This document shows, piece after piece, positions 49,870 through 58,460 of a stretch of 64,000 bases of DNA (positions within the stretch are counted from its first letter, which is position 1; every line of letters begins with the position of its first letter). Below the pieces are notes generated by a model, which saw only the letters and a list, made by a program, of their open reading frames with translations, was not told the origin of the DNA and made no database searches. The translations under genes and the position numbers were made by a program. The stretch covers positions 1 to 64,000 of the forward strand of contig CADAES010000001.1 of NCBI GenBank assembly GCA_902786975.1, given 5' to 3'. Origin of the DNA: an uncultured Ruminococcus sp. GTDB taxonomy: Bacteria; Bacillota; Clostridia; Oscillospirales; Ruminococcaceae.

Positions 49870-50784
49870 ATGGAGTATGTACTTAAAACAAAGGATCTGA
49901 CAAAAATTTACCGCAGGGCAAAGGCTCTGTCGGGCGTAACAATGAGCATTCCGAAAGGCTCGATCTACGGACTCGTAGGAAGAAACGGCGCAGGGAAGAC
50001 GACGCTTATGCGTGTAGTCTGCGGGCTTCAGTCGCCAAGCGGCGGAATGTATGAGCTTTACGGCGTAAAGTACATCGACAGGGGCATATCAAAGGTGCGA
50101 AGCCGTATGGGTGCGGTCATAGAGAAGCCTGCGATATATCCCGATCTCTCTGCTAAGGCAAACCTCAAAGCGCAGTATTCTATGCTCGGACTGCCGTGCG
50201 ACGACAGTATCGACGAGCTGCTGGAGCTTGTGGGGCTTGCCGACACGGGAAAGAAATATGCCGGAAAGTTCTCGCTGGGAATGAAGCAGCGTCTGGGCAT
50301 CGCAGTTGCACTTGCGGGCAGTCCCGATTTTCTTATCCTTGACGAGCCGACCAACGGCCTTGACCCCGAGGGCATCGTCGAGATGAGAGAGCTTATCCTC
50401 AAGCTCAACAGGGGAAACGGCATAACAGTCCTGATATCCAGCCATATCCTTGATGAGCTTTCAAAGCTTGCGACGAATTACGGCTTTATGGACAGAGGAA
50501 AGATAGTTAAGGAAATAAGCGTCGAGGAACTTGAACAGAATGTGCGCAAGTGTATGATAGCCGACGTTTCTAATGTCAGAGTGCTTGCCGCCGTGCTTGA
50601 CGAGATGAATGTCAAATATGAGATGATAAGCGAAAAAAGAGCGAAGATATTTGAAAAGATGTCTGTTACGCTGCTTGCCGAAAAGCTTTCTCAGAAGGGC
50701 TGTGAGCTTATCGGTCTTACCGAGGCGGACGAGAGCCTTGAAAGCTTCTTCATCGACCTCATCGGAGGTGCGAAGAATGGCTGA
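49870..50784 (+). CDS. ABC transporter ATPase, BcrA/lantibiotic-resistance type
   Basis: The 304-residue ATPase has Walker A GRNGAGKTT, signature FSLGMKQRLG, Walker B FLILDEPTNGLDPEG and H-loop LISSHIL, with the C-terminal extension of about 80 residues typical of BcrA/CcmA-like drug-export ATPases. It overlaps the first permease gene by 8 bases. Confidence 0.92.
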   Translation: MEYVLKTKDLTKIYRRAKALSGVTMSIPKGSIYGLVGRNGAGKTTLMRVVCGLQSPSGGMYELYGVKYIDRGISKVRSRMGAVIEKPAIYPDLSAKANLKAQYSMLGLPCDDSIDELLELVGLADTGKKYAGKFSLGMKQRLGIAVALAGSPDFLILDEPTNGLDPEGIVEMRELILKLNRGNGITVLISSHILDELSKLATNYGFMDRGKIVKEISVEELEQNVRKCMIADVSNVRVLAAVLDEMNVKYEMISEKRAKIFEKMSVTLLAEKLSQKGCELIGLTEADESLESFFIDLIGGAKNG

Positions 50785-51724
50785 CCTGTTCAAAGTTACA
50801 TTCAAGCGTGCATTCTTGTCGCTTCCGATGCTTATCGGTACGGGAGTCTGTGCGTTTATGAGCAGTATGACATCAAGGCGCTGCGCTTACGCTAATGCAG
50901 CAGACGGCTTTGGCGAGCAGGACGCTGTCTCTTTTGCGCTTCCCGACAGGAAATTTTTACTTTGTCTGATGCTTGCTGCTGCGGTGCTGCCGGTATTCTT
51001 TACAGGGCGTGAGATGACAAACGGTACGGTAAAGAACAAGCTCATCTGCGGCGTGGGAAGGCTGCGCTTTTATCTGACGCACCTGCTTGTGAATATCATA
51101 ATGGATCTTATCGTGTTCACTGCGGCGACCGTACCGATGTTCATTTTCTGCCCCGGGTATTTCAGAGGTTTCCAGACGGGAATGCTTGTGTGCATATTCG
51201 GCTCGATACTCGTGTGCGTGCTTTATGTTGCGGCGCTGTCAACGCTGCTTGCGGCGATGTTCGACCATACGGCGGTATCGCTGATAATATGTCTGGGAGT
51301 CCTGTTTGCGGGAGTGTTCATAGCTGATAAGGTCTCCTCTGCGCTGACGCCTCCAGAAAACAATTATACCGAGATGACCGGTATGCAGACCGATCCGTCC
51401 GGCAGAAGTGAGGAGGTCGTGCTCGGCGAAAAAGCAGAGCCGAACCCCGACTTTGTCGGCGGTACACCGAGAAAGCTCCTGTGGTCTGTGCATTATATCC
51501 TGCCTGTAAGGCTGCTTGAGGACTGTGAGCTGATGCTGCACCAGCGCACGATGACCGTGCAGCAGTACCGTGAGCAAATGCAGGAGTATAAAGAAAGCCG
51601 GAACGCTCCGTTCCTCTACGAGCGCTACAGGAATATCCGTACTATGCCGATAGCAATAGGCTGTGCATTTATCGTGCTTTGCGTCCTCGGAGTGATACTG
51701 TTCCGTCTGCGGAACATCAAATAG
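50777..51724 (+). CDS. ABC-2 type permease, first copy
   Basis: Start at ATG 50777, inside the ATPase end, after GGAGGTGCGAAGA; the longer open frame is an overlap. The 315-residue protein has about six membrane helices and a conserved segment MTNGTVKNKLICGVGR in the first cytoplasmic loop. A hydrophilic outer loop (about 195-260) separates helices five and six. It is related to the next gene, so the pair probably forms a heterodimeric channel for the ATPase. Likely role in peptide antibiotic export or immunity. Confidence 0.85.
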   Translation: MADLFKVTFKRAFLSLPMLIGTGVCAFMSSMTSRRCAYANAADGFGEQDAVSFALPDRKFLLCLMLAAAVLPVFFTGREMTNGTVKNKLICGVGRLRFYLTHLLVNIIMDLIVFTAATVPMFIFCPGYFRGFQTGMLVCIFGSILVCVLYVAALSTLLAAMFDHTAVSLIICLGVLFAGVFIADKVSSALTPPENNYTEMTGMQTDPSGRSEEVVLGEKAEPNPDFVGGTPRKLLWSVHYILPVRLLEDCELMLHQRTMTVQQYREQMQEYKESRNAPFLYERYRNIRTMPIAIGCAFIVLCVLGVILFRLRNIK

Positions 51725-51735
51725 GGGGTGGGGAT

Positions 51736-52665
51736 ATGTTAAAGCTTATAAAGACTAATCTGAAAATGTTTACCTTTGAGCTGGAGTTCCTTCTTGCTCT
51801 GGCCGCATGCTGCGGCACCTGTTTGTTCCTTGTTTCAAACACCTATGATATCAGCTCCTCAACAAGACAGCTGCTGACAGGCCTGCCGTTCGTTTGTGCG
51901 GCGGTGATATTCAACGTCGGCAGAGATAATCTCAGTGGTGCGGTAAAGAACAAGCTCATCGCAGGCTATACACGCAAACAGGTCTTTCTCTCAAACGTGA
52001 TAACATCGATGATCTGCTCGGTGATACTGTTCATCGTAACGGCGATACCCTGCTTTGCTATGATATACATTGAGATAAACGAGGATCCGCGATTGCATAT
52101 AGGCGTCGGCAGACTGCTGTTCATCGCATTTATACTGATGATGACATATATCCTCGCAGCTGCGCTGTGTGCGGTGCTTGCGACCTGCATCACAAGGATA
52201 ACCGTCGTAATAGCGGCAGTGCTTGCGCTGGTGGCGGTATTGTCGCCTCTGCACTTCGACCTTGAGCACCTCTTGGATAGCCCTAAATACTTTATAACAG
52301 GCGACTACAAGTCTGTTTCGGATGCGCCTGCCGGGAGTGTGCAGCTGATAAAAAACAGCGACTATATCTCACAGCCTCTGAGAGGTATCTTAAGGACTAT
52401 CAGCTACTGCAATCCTGTGACGCAGTATGAGTATATCAGTAAAACTATTGGTATCTTCAGCGATGACGAACTGGTAAGCAGATATGAGAAAAAAACGATC
52501 CTCGGCTTTGACGATACTCCCGCACAGGACTGGGAGCTTGAATGCCAGCCGCTTTATTATGCGTCGTACAGGGACTATTGCTTCTTCCCGCTGTATTCGG
52601 CAGGGTTTGCTGCGGTGATAATCATCGTCGGGCTGCGATTGTACAAAAAGAAAAATATAAACTAA
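51736..52665 (+). CDS. ABC-2 type permease, second copy
   Basis: Start at ATG 51736 after AGGGGGTGGGGAT. The 309-residue protein has about six membrane helices with a loop motif LSGAVKNKLIAGYTRKQ matching that of the previous permease, and a similar outer loop before the last helix. The two genes probably arose by duplication. Ends with a basic YKKKNIN tail. Confidence 0.85.
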   Translation: MLKLIKTNLKMFTFELEFLLALAACCGTCLFLVSNTYDISSSTRQLLTGLPFVCAAVIFNVGRDNLSGAVKNKLIAGYTRKQVFLSNVITSMICSVILFIVTAIPCFAMIYIEINEDPRLHIGVGRLLFIAFILMMTYILAAALCAVLATCITRITVVIAAVLALVAVLSPLHFDLEHLLDSPKYFITGDYKSVSDAPAGSVQLIKNSDYISQPLRGILRTISYCNPVTQYEYISKTIGIFSDDELVSRYEKKTILGFDDTPAQDWELECQPLYYASYRDYCFFPLYSAGFAAVIIIVGLRLYKKKNIN

Positions 52666-52682
52666 AAAGGAGGGCGTCCGTT

Positions 52683-53579
52683 ATGGCTTGGACAGTCTGC
52701 ACCGTGCTTGCAGTTGTCTGCGTGGTGCTTGTTGTCGTATGCACTGTGATGGGGATAAAGATATATCTTTTGCGCAAAAGCTGTGACGAGATGCTCCAAA
52801 AGCTTGATCTGATAATCGCAGATGATACAAATGCCGTAATGCGGATATCGTCGGACGACCGGAAAATGAAGCGTTTTGCTGAACAGCTGAACAAAAAACT
52901 GAAAAAGATAAGAAAGGAACAGCTCAGATACATAAACGGCGACAAGGAGCTGAAAAACGCCATAACCAACATCTCACACGACCTGCGTACACCGCTGACA
53001 GCGATAATGGGGTATCTCGACCTTATGGAAAACGTTGAAAAAAGCGAGAAGCTCCGGCAGTATCTTGCGATAATACGGGGCAGGGCAGAGTCGATGAAGG
53101 ACCTCACCGAGGAGCTTTTCAGATACTCGGTCGTGCTTTGCGCAGATGCGGAAAAAGCTGCGTCTGAAACCGTCGTGAACAAGGTGCTCGAGGACAGTCT
53201 GATGAGCTTTTACGCTGCGCTGTCCGAAAAGGGCATAGCCGTCAGCGTTGATATGACCGAGCAGAAGATAGTGCGCACGCTCAATGCCGATTCGCTTTCG
53301 AGGGTGTTCGCAAATCTTTTCAACAATGCGCTGAAATACAGCGACGGCGACCTGGACATCACGCTGTCCGAGCCGTGCGTTATAACATTTTCAAACCAAG
53401 CCTCACAGCTGACCGTAACGCAGGTAGAAAGGCTCTTTGACAGGTTCTACACCGTGGAAATGGCACGCAGCTCAACAGGCCTGGGGCTTTCGATAGCACG
53501 CACACTCATCGAGCAGATGGGCGGAACTATCTCAGCCGGACTTGAAGATGAGCGCCTCACAATAACTATCCGGTTGTAA
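52683..53579 (+). CDS. Sensor histidine kinase with a single membrane helix
   Basis: Start at ATG 52683 after AAGGAGGGCGTCCGTT. The 298-residue kinase has one N-terminal helix (VCTVLAVVCVVLVVVCTVMG), a HAMP-like coil, a HisKA domain with TNISHDLRTPLTAIMGYL (His acceptor) and an HATPase domain (FANLFNNALKYS, GLGLSIARTLIEQMGG). No outer sensor domain exists, so the stimulus is probably relayed by the ABC transporter, as in Bce/intramembrane-sensing modules. Confidence 0.92.
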   Translation: MAWTVCTVLAVVCVVLVVVCTVMGIKIYLLRKSCDEMLQKLDLIIADDTNAVMRISSDDRKMKRFAEQLNKKLKKIRKEQLRYINGDKELKNAITNISHDLRTPLTAIMGYLDLMENVEKSEKLRQYLAIIRGRAESMKDLTEELFRYSVVLCADAEKAASETVVNKVLEDSLMSFYAALSEKGIAVSVDMTEQKIVRTLNADSLSRVFANLFNNALKYSDGDLDITLSEPCVITFSNQASQLTVTQVERLFDRFYTVEMARSSTGLGLSIARTLIEQMGGTISAGLEDERLTITIRL

Positions 53580-53591
53580 AATGTCCGGCGA

Positions 53592-53622
53592 CCCTTCGGG
53601 AGATATTCCCGAGGGGCTTTTT
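53592..53622 (+). terminator. Terminator of the second ABC/two-component operon
   Basis: CCCTTCGGGA/TCCCGAGGGG stem followed by CTTTTTTG. Confidence 0.8.
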
Positions 53623-53632
53623 TGCGCAAAGA

Positions 53633-53654
53633 AAACCACCCGTTTTGCGGGTGG
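53633..53654 (-). terminator. Terminator of guaA
   Basis: CCACCCG/CGGGTGG stem with a 5-base loop and TTTTC on the minus strand. Confidence 0.7.
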
Positions 53655-53676
53655 CTATGATTGTATTATTGTATTT

Positions 53677-54657
53677 TTATTCCCACTCGATAGTAGCGCT
53701 CGGCTTTGGTGTAAGGTCAAACAGAACTCTGTTTACGTTTTCCACCTCGTGGGTGATACGGTCGGTGATGTGCTGTAAAAGCTCAAACGGAACGTTCTCG
53801 ACTGTTGCGGTCATAGCGTCCTTTGTGTTTACGGCACGGATTATCACAGGGTAAGCAAAGGTGCGCTTGCCGTCCTTAACGCCGACAGATCTGAAATCGG
53901 GAACAGCTGTGAAGTATTGCCATACCTTGCCCTCAAGTCCGTTCTTTGCAAACTCCTCACGCAGGATAGCATCGCTTTCACGCACAGCTTCGAGCCTGTC
54001 ACGGGTTATAGCGCCAAGACATCTTACGCCCAGACCCGGACCCGGGAACGGCTGACGGAATACCATATTGTCGGGGAGTCCGAGCGCCTTGCCGACAACT
54101 CTTACCTCGTCTTTGAAAAGCAGCTTTATAGGCTCTACAAGCTCAAACTTCATATCCTCGGGAAGTCCGCCGACGTTGTGGTGAGCCTTTACGCCGTCGC
54201 TTTCGAGAATGTCCGGATAGATAGTGCCCTGTGCGAGGAACTCGATGCCGTCGAGCTTGCGTGCTTCCTCTTCAAAAACACGGATAAACTCTGCACCGAT
54301 GATCTTTCTCTTTTTCTCCGGCTCTGCAACACCTGCAAGCTTGTCAAGGAATCTGTCAACAGCGTCAACGTAAACGAGGTTAGCTTCCATTTCGTCACGG
54401 AATACCTTAACGACCTGCTCCGGCTCGCCCTTGCGAAGCAGTCCGTGGTTGACGTGAACACACACAAGCTGCTTTCCGACAGCCTTGATGAGAAGTGCAG
54501 CGACCACCGAGCTGTCTACACCGCCCGAAAGTGCCAGAAGCACCTTCTTGTCACCTATCTGCTCCCTTAGCAGCTTTACCTGCTCGTCGATAAAAGCGTT
54601 TGCGAGCGCCTCGGTCGTTATCCTCTCCATATTATCGGGTCTGACATTTGAACTCAT
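53677..54657 (-). CDS. guaA: GMP synthase ATP-pyrophosphatase subunit (stand-alone, no amidotransferase domain)
   Basis: The 326-residue enzyme has the PP-loop [16 protein letters not shown], the GMP synthase segments [27 protein letters not shown], and the C-terminal dimerisation part [15 protein letters not shown] with a final [11 protein letters not shown]. It makes GMP from XMP, ATP and ammonia. The usual N-terminal class I glutamine amidotransferase domain (about 200 residues) is absent: ATG 54657 has a good AGGAGGATATTT site and the frame begins with [13 protein letters not shown]. Split GMP synthases are best known from archaea; a separate glutaminase subunit must be elsewhere, or free ammonia is used. 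Confidence 0.92.
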   Translation of the reverse strand: MSSNVRPDNMERITTEALANAFIDEQVKLLREQIGDKKVLLALSGGVDSSVVAALLIKAVGKQLVCVHVNHGLLRKGEPEQVVKVFRDEMEANLVYVDAVDRFLDKLAGVAEPEKKRKIIGAEFIRVFEEEARKLDGIEFLAQGTIYPDILESDGVKAHHNVGGLPEDMKFELVEPIKLLFKDEVRVVGKALGLPDNMVFRQPFPGPGLGVRCLGAITRDRLEAVRESDAILREEFAKNGLEGKVWQYFTAVPDFRSVGVKDGKRTFAYPVIIRAVNTKDAMTATVENVPFELLQHITDRITHEVENVNRVLFDLTPKPSATIEWE

Positions 54658-54709
54658 AAATATCCTCCTGTTCCTTTGTCGGCACGATGCCGCATTTTTT
54701 CATAAGTTT

Positions 54710-54739
54710 AGTATACCATAACACGGAGGGTGTTGTCAA
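54710..54739 (-). promoter_or_regulatory. guaA promoter
   Basis: Minus-strand TTGACA (54734-54739) and TATACT (54710-54715), 18-base spacer. No purine-riboswitch-like structure fits in the short leader. Confidence 0.75.
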
Positions 54740-54747
54740 CGCCTGCC

Positions 54748-54776
54748 TTGACACGTTTTTTATAATATGATATAAT
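54748..54776 (+). promoter_or_regulatory. Promoter of the MutS-like gene
   Basis: TTGACA (54748-54753) and TATAAT (54771-54776), 17-base spacer, 8 bases from the divergent guaA -35. Confidence 0.85.
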
Positions 54777-54804
54777 TTAGGGCAAGATACAAAGGGGGGA
54801 TACT

Positions 54805-56526
54805 ATGGCAAATAAACGCATAAGCATACTGTTTCCGAAGTTTGATGAGATACAGTATGTTCCGATGTCCGAGACTGCCTGTCACGACCTCGGGCTTGAT
54901 ACGCTGTGCAAAACGCTGACGAGCGATACGAAGGAACAAAGATACATTATGAGCGTTCTTTCAAACACTACCGACGACCCTTATGTGGCATCGTTCAGAC
55001 AGGAGGTCTTTGCGGATATCCTCGGCATACCGGAGCTGAGAAAGCGTATCACTGAGCTTTTTGACAAGCTGGAGTTTATGAGGAGCTTTGGCGGAATGGC
55101 GAAAAAGACCGACGAGAAGCTCGGTATCTGGTATCTTCTGCACAGGCTCGACGAGCTTGACGATTACATAAAGTGCGTCGAATCTATGAGGGAATGCCTC
55201 AGCGACGATAGGATAAAGTCCGAGGGACTTATATCGTTCAGAAAGCATATCGAGCAGATATATGAGGATTCCTGTTTTGCTCAGATGCGAAAGGATATAG
55301 GCGAGCTGAAAGTCAAGTCCTCCGAGATCAAGAGCATCACGCTCGGAATAAACGTGAACGACAGGTTTGAAGCGGTCGGAATGGGCCTTATATCCGTCAA
55401 TTCCAAGCCTTTCAAAAAATCGGGCATAGTCAGCAATTTTGCCGATGCCATAGCCTCGAAGAATCCGATAAAGGACGATACAGAGTGGAACGGCGATATG
55501 CACTACCACGAGATAGACCACGCCGTCAACGGCAGACCTATGGCGTTCTTCCAGAAAGGAATGGGCTTCCTTGCGATGCGAAGCACACCTTTTGTCGAGT
55601 CGAAGATGAGGGAGACTATAATCAATCTTCCCGACGACGACGGAATGAGCAGTTCGACCTTCTACCTTGAAAAGGTGATGAACAAGATGCTCGATACGCT
55701 TATCAAGCGCCTGCGTGACACGCTTTCAAAGTACGTTGACGTTGCGGTCAGAGATATCACACGCCTTATCCCCGAGTTCGGATACTATATCCGCTTTGCC
55801 GAGTTCGTCGAAAAGCTTACGGCACAGGGCTTCAAGCTCGCACCCGCCAAAGCTGTCAGCGAAGGGGAGACCTCGATGAACGCAAAGGGCTTTTATAATC
55901 TGAAGCTTGCTTTGAGCGTCGAAAACCCCGCCGATATCGTCGTAAATGACCTTGTGTTCGATAAGCAGAATACTGTCTATATCCTCACCGGTGCGAACAG
56001 GGGAGGAAAGACCACCGTTACACAGGCTGTAGGACTTATGTTTGCGCTTGCGCAGGGAGGTATCAGCGTGCCTGCCGCAAGCTTTGAATATGTGCCTGTG
56101 GACTGCATCTATACGCATTTCCCCGCAGACGAGGACAAAACGGTAGACCTGGGCAGGCTCGGCGAGGAGTGTGTCCGTTTCAGACAGATATATTCCGACT
56201 GTACGCAAAAGAGCCTTCTGCTTCTCAATGAAACGTTCTCCACGACTTCGTTCGAGGAGGGCTACTATATCGCAAGGGACTCGGTGCGTGCAATACTGCG
56301 AAAGGGCGTAAGGACTATCTACAATACCCATATGCATAAGCTCGCATTCGACGTGGACGAGATGAACTCACACAGCGAAGGCTTCAGGGCATCGTCGCTG
56401 GTCATGAAGAGCGACGGGGGCAAGCGTTCCTTCAAGGTCGAAACAGCACGCCCCGAGGGAATGTCCTATGCGCACGACATCGCCGAGAAATACGGTGTAA
56501 CTTATGAAATGCTGACCGGCGAATGA
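54805..56526 (+). CDS. MutS-like ATPase with non-canonical Walker B motif
   Basis: The 573-residue protein has a C-terminal MutS domain V-type ATPase: Walker A GANRGGKTT (about residue 396; MutS has GPNMGGKST), a Walker B position LLLLNETFSTTS (about N475; MutS has LLDEIGRGT) and YNTHMHKLAF (MutS has ATHY). The N-terminal 380 residues are helical like the MutS core/clamp, but there is no mismatch-binding domain I. Such short MutS relatives in Firmicutes are of unknown function. The Asp-to-Asn change in Walker B may slow hydrolysis. Single-gene unit. Confidence 0.82.
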   Translation: MANKRISILFPKFDEIQYVPMSETACHDLGLDTLCKTLTSDTKEQRYIMSVLSNTTDDPYVASFRQEVFADILGIPELRKRITELFDKLEFMRSFGGMAKKTDEKLGIWYLLHRLDELDDYIKCVESMRECLSDDRIKSEGLISFRKHIEQIYEDSCFAQMRKDIGELKVKSSEIKSITLGINVNDRFEAVGMGLISVNSKPFKKSGIVSNFADAIASKNPIKDDTEWNGDMHYHEIDHAVNGRPMAFFQKGMGFLAMRSTPFVESKMRETIINLPDDDGMSSSTFYLEKVMNKMLDTLIKRLRDTLSKYVDVAVRDITRLIPEFGYYIRFAEFVEKLTAQGFKLAPAKAVSEGETSMNAKGFYNLKLALSVENPADIVVNDLVFDKQNTVYILTGANRGGKTTVTQAVGLMFALAQGGISVPAASFEYVPVDCIYTHFPADEDKTVDLGRLGEECVRFRQIYSDCTQKSLLLLNETFSTTSFEEGYYIARDSVRAILRKGVRTIYNTHMHKLAFDVDEMNSHSEGFRASSLVMKSDGGKRSFKVETARPEGMSYAHDIAEKYGVTYEMLTGE

Positions 56527-56546
56527 CAGTCCGGGAATAACGAACA

Positions 56547-56583
56547 AAGCCAACACTTGCTTTTGCAGGCGTTGGCTTTTTTG
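56547..56583 (+). terminator. Terminator of the MutS-like gene
   Basis: AAGCCAAC/GTTGGCTT stem (56547-56554, 56571-56578) and a T-run. Confidence 0.8.
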
Positions 56584-56586
56584 ATC

Positions 56587-56634
56587 CACAGACTGTGTAG
56601 GGAACTGCCTGCCGATACGTTTATTGTCCGACAT
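56587..56634 (-). pseudogene. N-terminal remnant of a phage terminase large subunit
   Basis: ATG 56634 follows AAAAGGAGGAGCTGA. The first 16 codons read MSDNKRIGRQFPTQSV, which matches the opening of many siphophage terminase large subunits (IG-x-Q-x-PTQSV). After this the frame runs into the terminator of the MutS-like gene and becomes meaningless, so the gene was cut here by deletion or recombination. The match is short, so the call is moderate. Confidence 0.5.
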
Positions 56635-56662
56635 TCAGCTCCTCCTTTTCCCTTATAGGTAT

Positions 56663-56695
56663 AAAAATAACACCTTGCCCGTAGGCTTGGTGTTG
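56663..56695 (-). terminator. Terminator after the small phage gene
   Basis: AACACC/GGTGTT outer and GCC/GGC inner stems, then TATTTTT on the minus strand. Confidence 0.7.
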
Positions 56696-56729
56696 TTAAC
56701 GAATATTCTTTGCAGTTGACTGCAAAAGG

Positions 56730-56987
56730 CTAAAGCTCGATGCCCTCAAGCTCTGCACGCAGTTCAAGTATGTGCAGATACTCGCCCATTACGTGCTGCT
56801 GATCTCTCAAAAGGTCAGCTCTGACCCTGCACTTGCGCTCTTGCTTTCTTTCCTCAAGCGACTCCGGGCAGTGACACACATCAAGCCTTTCGGCGATCTC
56901 CTTGTAATTGTTGTGATTTTTGAGCTTCTCCCAGCGTTCTTTCAACTGGTGGTACTCCTCAACTAATCTGTTCTTCCAATCGTCCAT
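56730..56987 (-). CDS. Small phage-type protein of unknown function
   Basis: Start at ATG 56987 after AAAGGATTTGATTTT; the longer frame runs back through the preceding terminator. The 85-residue protein (MDDWKNRLVEEYHQLKERWE at its start, ending with a QQHVMGEYLHILELRAELEG-type segment) is highly charged and helical. Similar small proteins sit near terminase genes in Clostridia siphophages, as I recall. No function known. Confidence 0.6.
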   Translation of the reverse strand: MDDWKNRLVEEYHQLKERWEKLKNHNNYKEIAERLDVCHCPESLEERKQERKCRVRADLLRDQQHVMGEYLHILELRAELEGIEL

Positions 56988-57020
56988 AAAATCAAATCCT
57001 TTCTGTTTTTGGGTATGAAA

Positions 57021-57047
57021 AAACCGCCTAACAGCGTTAAGCGGTTT
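57021..57047 (-). terminator. Terminator after the putative immunity gene
   Basis: AAACCGC/GCGGTTT stem with TTTTTTC on the minus strand; its 5' arm overlaps the stop codon. Confidence 0.75.
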
Positions 57048-57297
57048 AGTCATTTTTCTGTTTTCTTTGCATATTTAAGTCCAAAGCAATTAAAATTACA
57101 TTTTCATATGATACATCTTCGCCGTTTTGGATGTAATCAATGACTTTTTGAATGTCCTCATCGGTTTTTAAGTCATTAAGGACACCAAGAATAAACTCTT
57201 GGTCTTTAGATATACTCTCGAGTAGATTTGAAAGCTCTAACGCTTTTTTACTCCGCAAATTTCCATTACGGAAATAACAATAATCAGGATAAGTCAT
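57046..57297 (-). CDS. Small acidic protein, candidate immunity partner of the MuF-type module
   Basis: The 83-residue product (MTYPDYCYFRNGNLRSKKAL at its start) is helical with an acidic middle (DLKTDEDIQKVIDYIQNGED) and no membrane helix. Its ATG overlaps the stop of the upstream MuF-like gene (ATGA). It shares the unusually A/T-rich composition of that gene's C-terminal part, and a terminator follows. Phage MuF-type polymorphic toxins are commonly followed by a short immunity gene; position and composition are the only evidence here. Confidence 0.6.
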   Translation of the reverse strand: MTYPDYCYFRNGNLRSKKALELSNLLESISKDQEFILGVLNDLKTDEDIQKVIDYIQNGEDVSYENVILIALDLNMQRKQKND

Positions 57298-58328
57298 TCA
57301 ATTAAGTCCTTTCCAATGACTCTGTAATTGCCAAAGCCTTTATTTTCAACCGTGTAAATGTAATCTCCAATGTGTTTCTTTATTACCCTCTTTGTAGACT
57401 GTTCTTCCGTAATGTTTGTAGCTATCTCACTCATAACATGAGCATATTCATCTTTTGGAAGAATAATTGTTGCAAAGTCCTCAATACTCTTTGAGAAAAA
57501 TTGCATACCAATATTTATGCGATTACCATTTGATTCAAGTATACCACTTTGGATAGATTTGTCAATGGATATTTCATTAATATGGGACTTGGTGTATGAA
57601 AGATTATACTCGTTTGCGTGCTCCTCCATAAATTTTTCAAGTCGGCCTTTGACATATTCGTCTTTGTCAATGTGTTCGCCTCTCAAAATCTTTTTGTTTG
57701 CGATGTTTTCTGCTTTCATTCGCATTTGCGAATAATCGGCAGCAAACTTTCTACGGTCTATCACGCTTGCATCATTGTTTCGCAGAATATGAATATCACC
57801 TGTTGAAGTGACAGCTCTCATTTCTTTTAAATTGCCCTTAACAAGCCCGGTAACAATATCGTTCTGTGAAAAAGTGTTATCAGTAGGGTGATTATGTGTA
57901 AACACAGCACCATTCATCAGAGCTATATCATCTTCTTTTCCGGTTACATGGTGGTCAGTGCCTGCAAAATCTTTTACAGTACCATCAGGCATTATAAGTA
58001 AGCCTTTTTCAGAATCGTTTGAGTAATTCTGGCTTTCCCATTCATTAAGCTGTCTTGCTACAACTTCTGAACTTGTGTCAACAGAATCCTTTTTATCATT
58101 CGTACCTAATATTTTCGCCTCCAGCTCCTCCGCCTGCTCGTGCGAGAGCTTGGTAACAGGATTCTTTTCAAGAGCCTGACGTTCAAGCTCTTTGGCTTGT
58201 TCGGGCGTGTTCACCGTTGGCTTTGCCGCCTCGGCTGCGTCCTTACGGGCTTGCAATTCTTCGGGCGAGGCTTCCCATGTGCGCTTTGACCAAACGTCCT
58301 GCCGCATCTTTCCACACTCATACGTCAC
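57294..58328 (-). CDS. 5'-truncated MuF-like phage head protein with C-terminal toxin-like module
   Basis: From the first GTG at 58328, 344 codons are open; homology-like sequence continues upstream to about 58352 (DNCTCTVTYEC), where a stop cuts it, so the N-terminal head domain is lost. The start TYECGKMRQDVWSKRTWEAS and EELQARKDAAEAAKPTV is typical of MuF/gpF C-termini. Then a variable module follows with a THNHP-type metal-site-like motif (FTHNHPTDNTFSQND, close to JAMM) and a tail with ILPKDEYAHVMSEIATN and YTVENKGFGNYRVIGK, as I recall from phage MuF tails. GC drops sharply after about 58080, showing a swapped C-terminal module. Confidence 0.65.
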   Translation of the reverse strand: MTYECGKMRQDVWSKRTWEASPEELQARKDAAEAAKPTVNTPEQAKELERQALEKNPVTKLSHEQAEELEAKILGTNDKKDSVDTSSEVVARQLNEWESQNYSNDSEKGLLIMPDGTVKDFAGTDHHVTGKEDDIALMNGAVFTHNHPTDNTFSQNDIVTGLVKGNLKEMRAVTSTGDIHILRNNDASVIDRRKFAADYSQMRMKAENIANKKILRGEHIDKDEYVKGRLEKFMEEHANEYNLSYTKSHINEISIDKSIQSGILESNGNRINIGMQFFSKSIEDFATIILPKDEYAHVMSEIATNITEEQSTKRVIKKHIGDYIYTVENKGFGNYRVIGKDLIE

Positions 58329-58360
58329 CGTGCAGGTGCAGTTATCGTGCCGTACAATTC

Positions 58361-58393
58361 AAAAGCCGCACAAAGCAAAGCTCTGTACGGCTT
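58361..58393 (-). terminator. Terminator of the gene at 58461
   Basis: AAGCCG/CGGCTT with inner ACA/TGT and AGC/GCT pairs, TTTTG after it on the minus strand. Confidence 0.6.
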
Positions 58394-58460
58394 ATATTAT
58401 TCGCTGTTCCAACGTTCGTCGGCTAAGCTCCTTTTGCCTGCGGCATCCGTGCTCCGGATA

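Larger units (their letters stand above)
56587..58355 (-). mobile_element. Prophage scar
   Basis: Minus-strand order: 5'-truncated MuF-like head protein with C-terminal toxin-like module, small gene, phage-type small protein, then the first codons of a terminase large subunit. Both outer genes are cut. Neither integrase nor attachment repeats are seen. The middle (57050-58080) is clearly richer in A/T than the flanks. Confidence 0.65.

Noticed and set aside
54658..54747. Purine riboswitch before guaA
   Set aside because: Leader is too short and has no purine-riboswitch core; a plain promoter explains the region.
55726..56337. 203-codon minus-strand frame opposite the MutS-like gene
   Set aside because: Shadow of the plus-strand ATPase gene, without its own signals.
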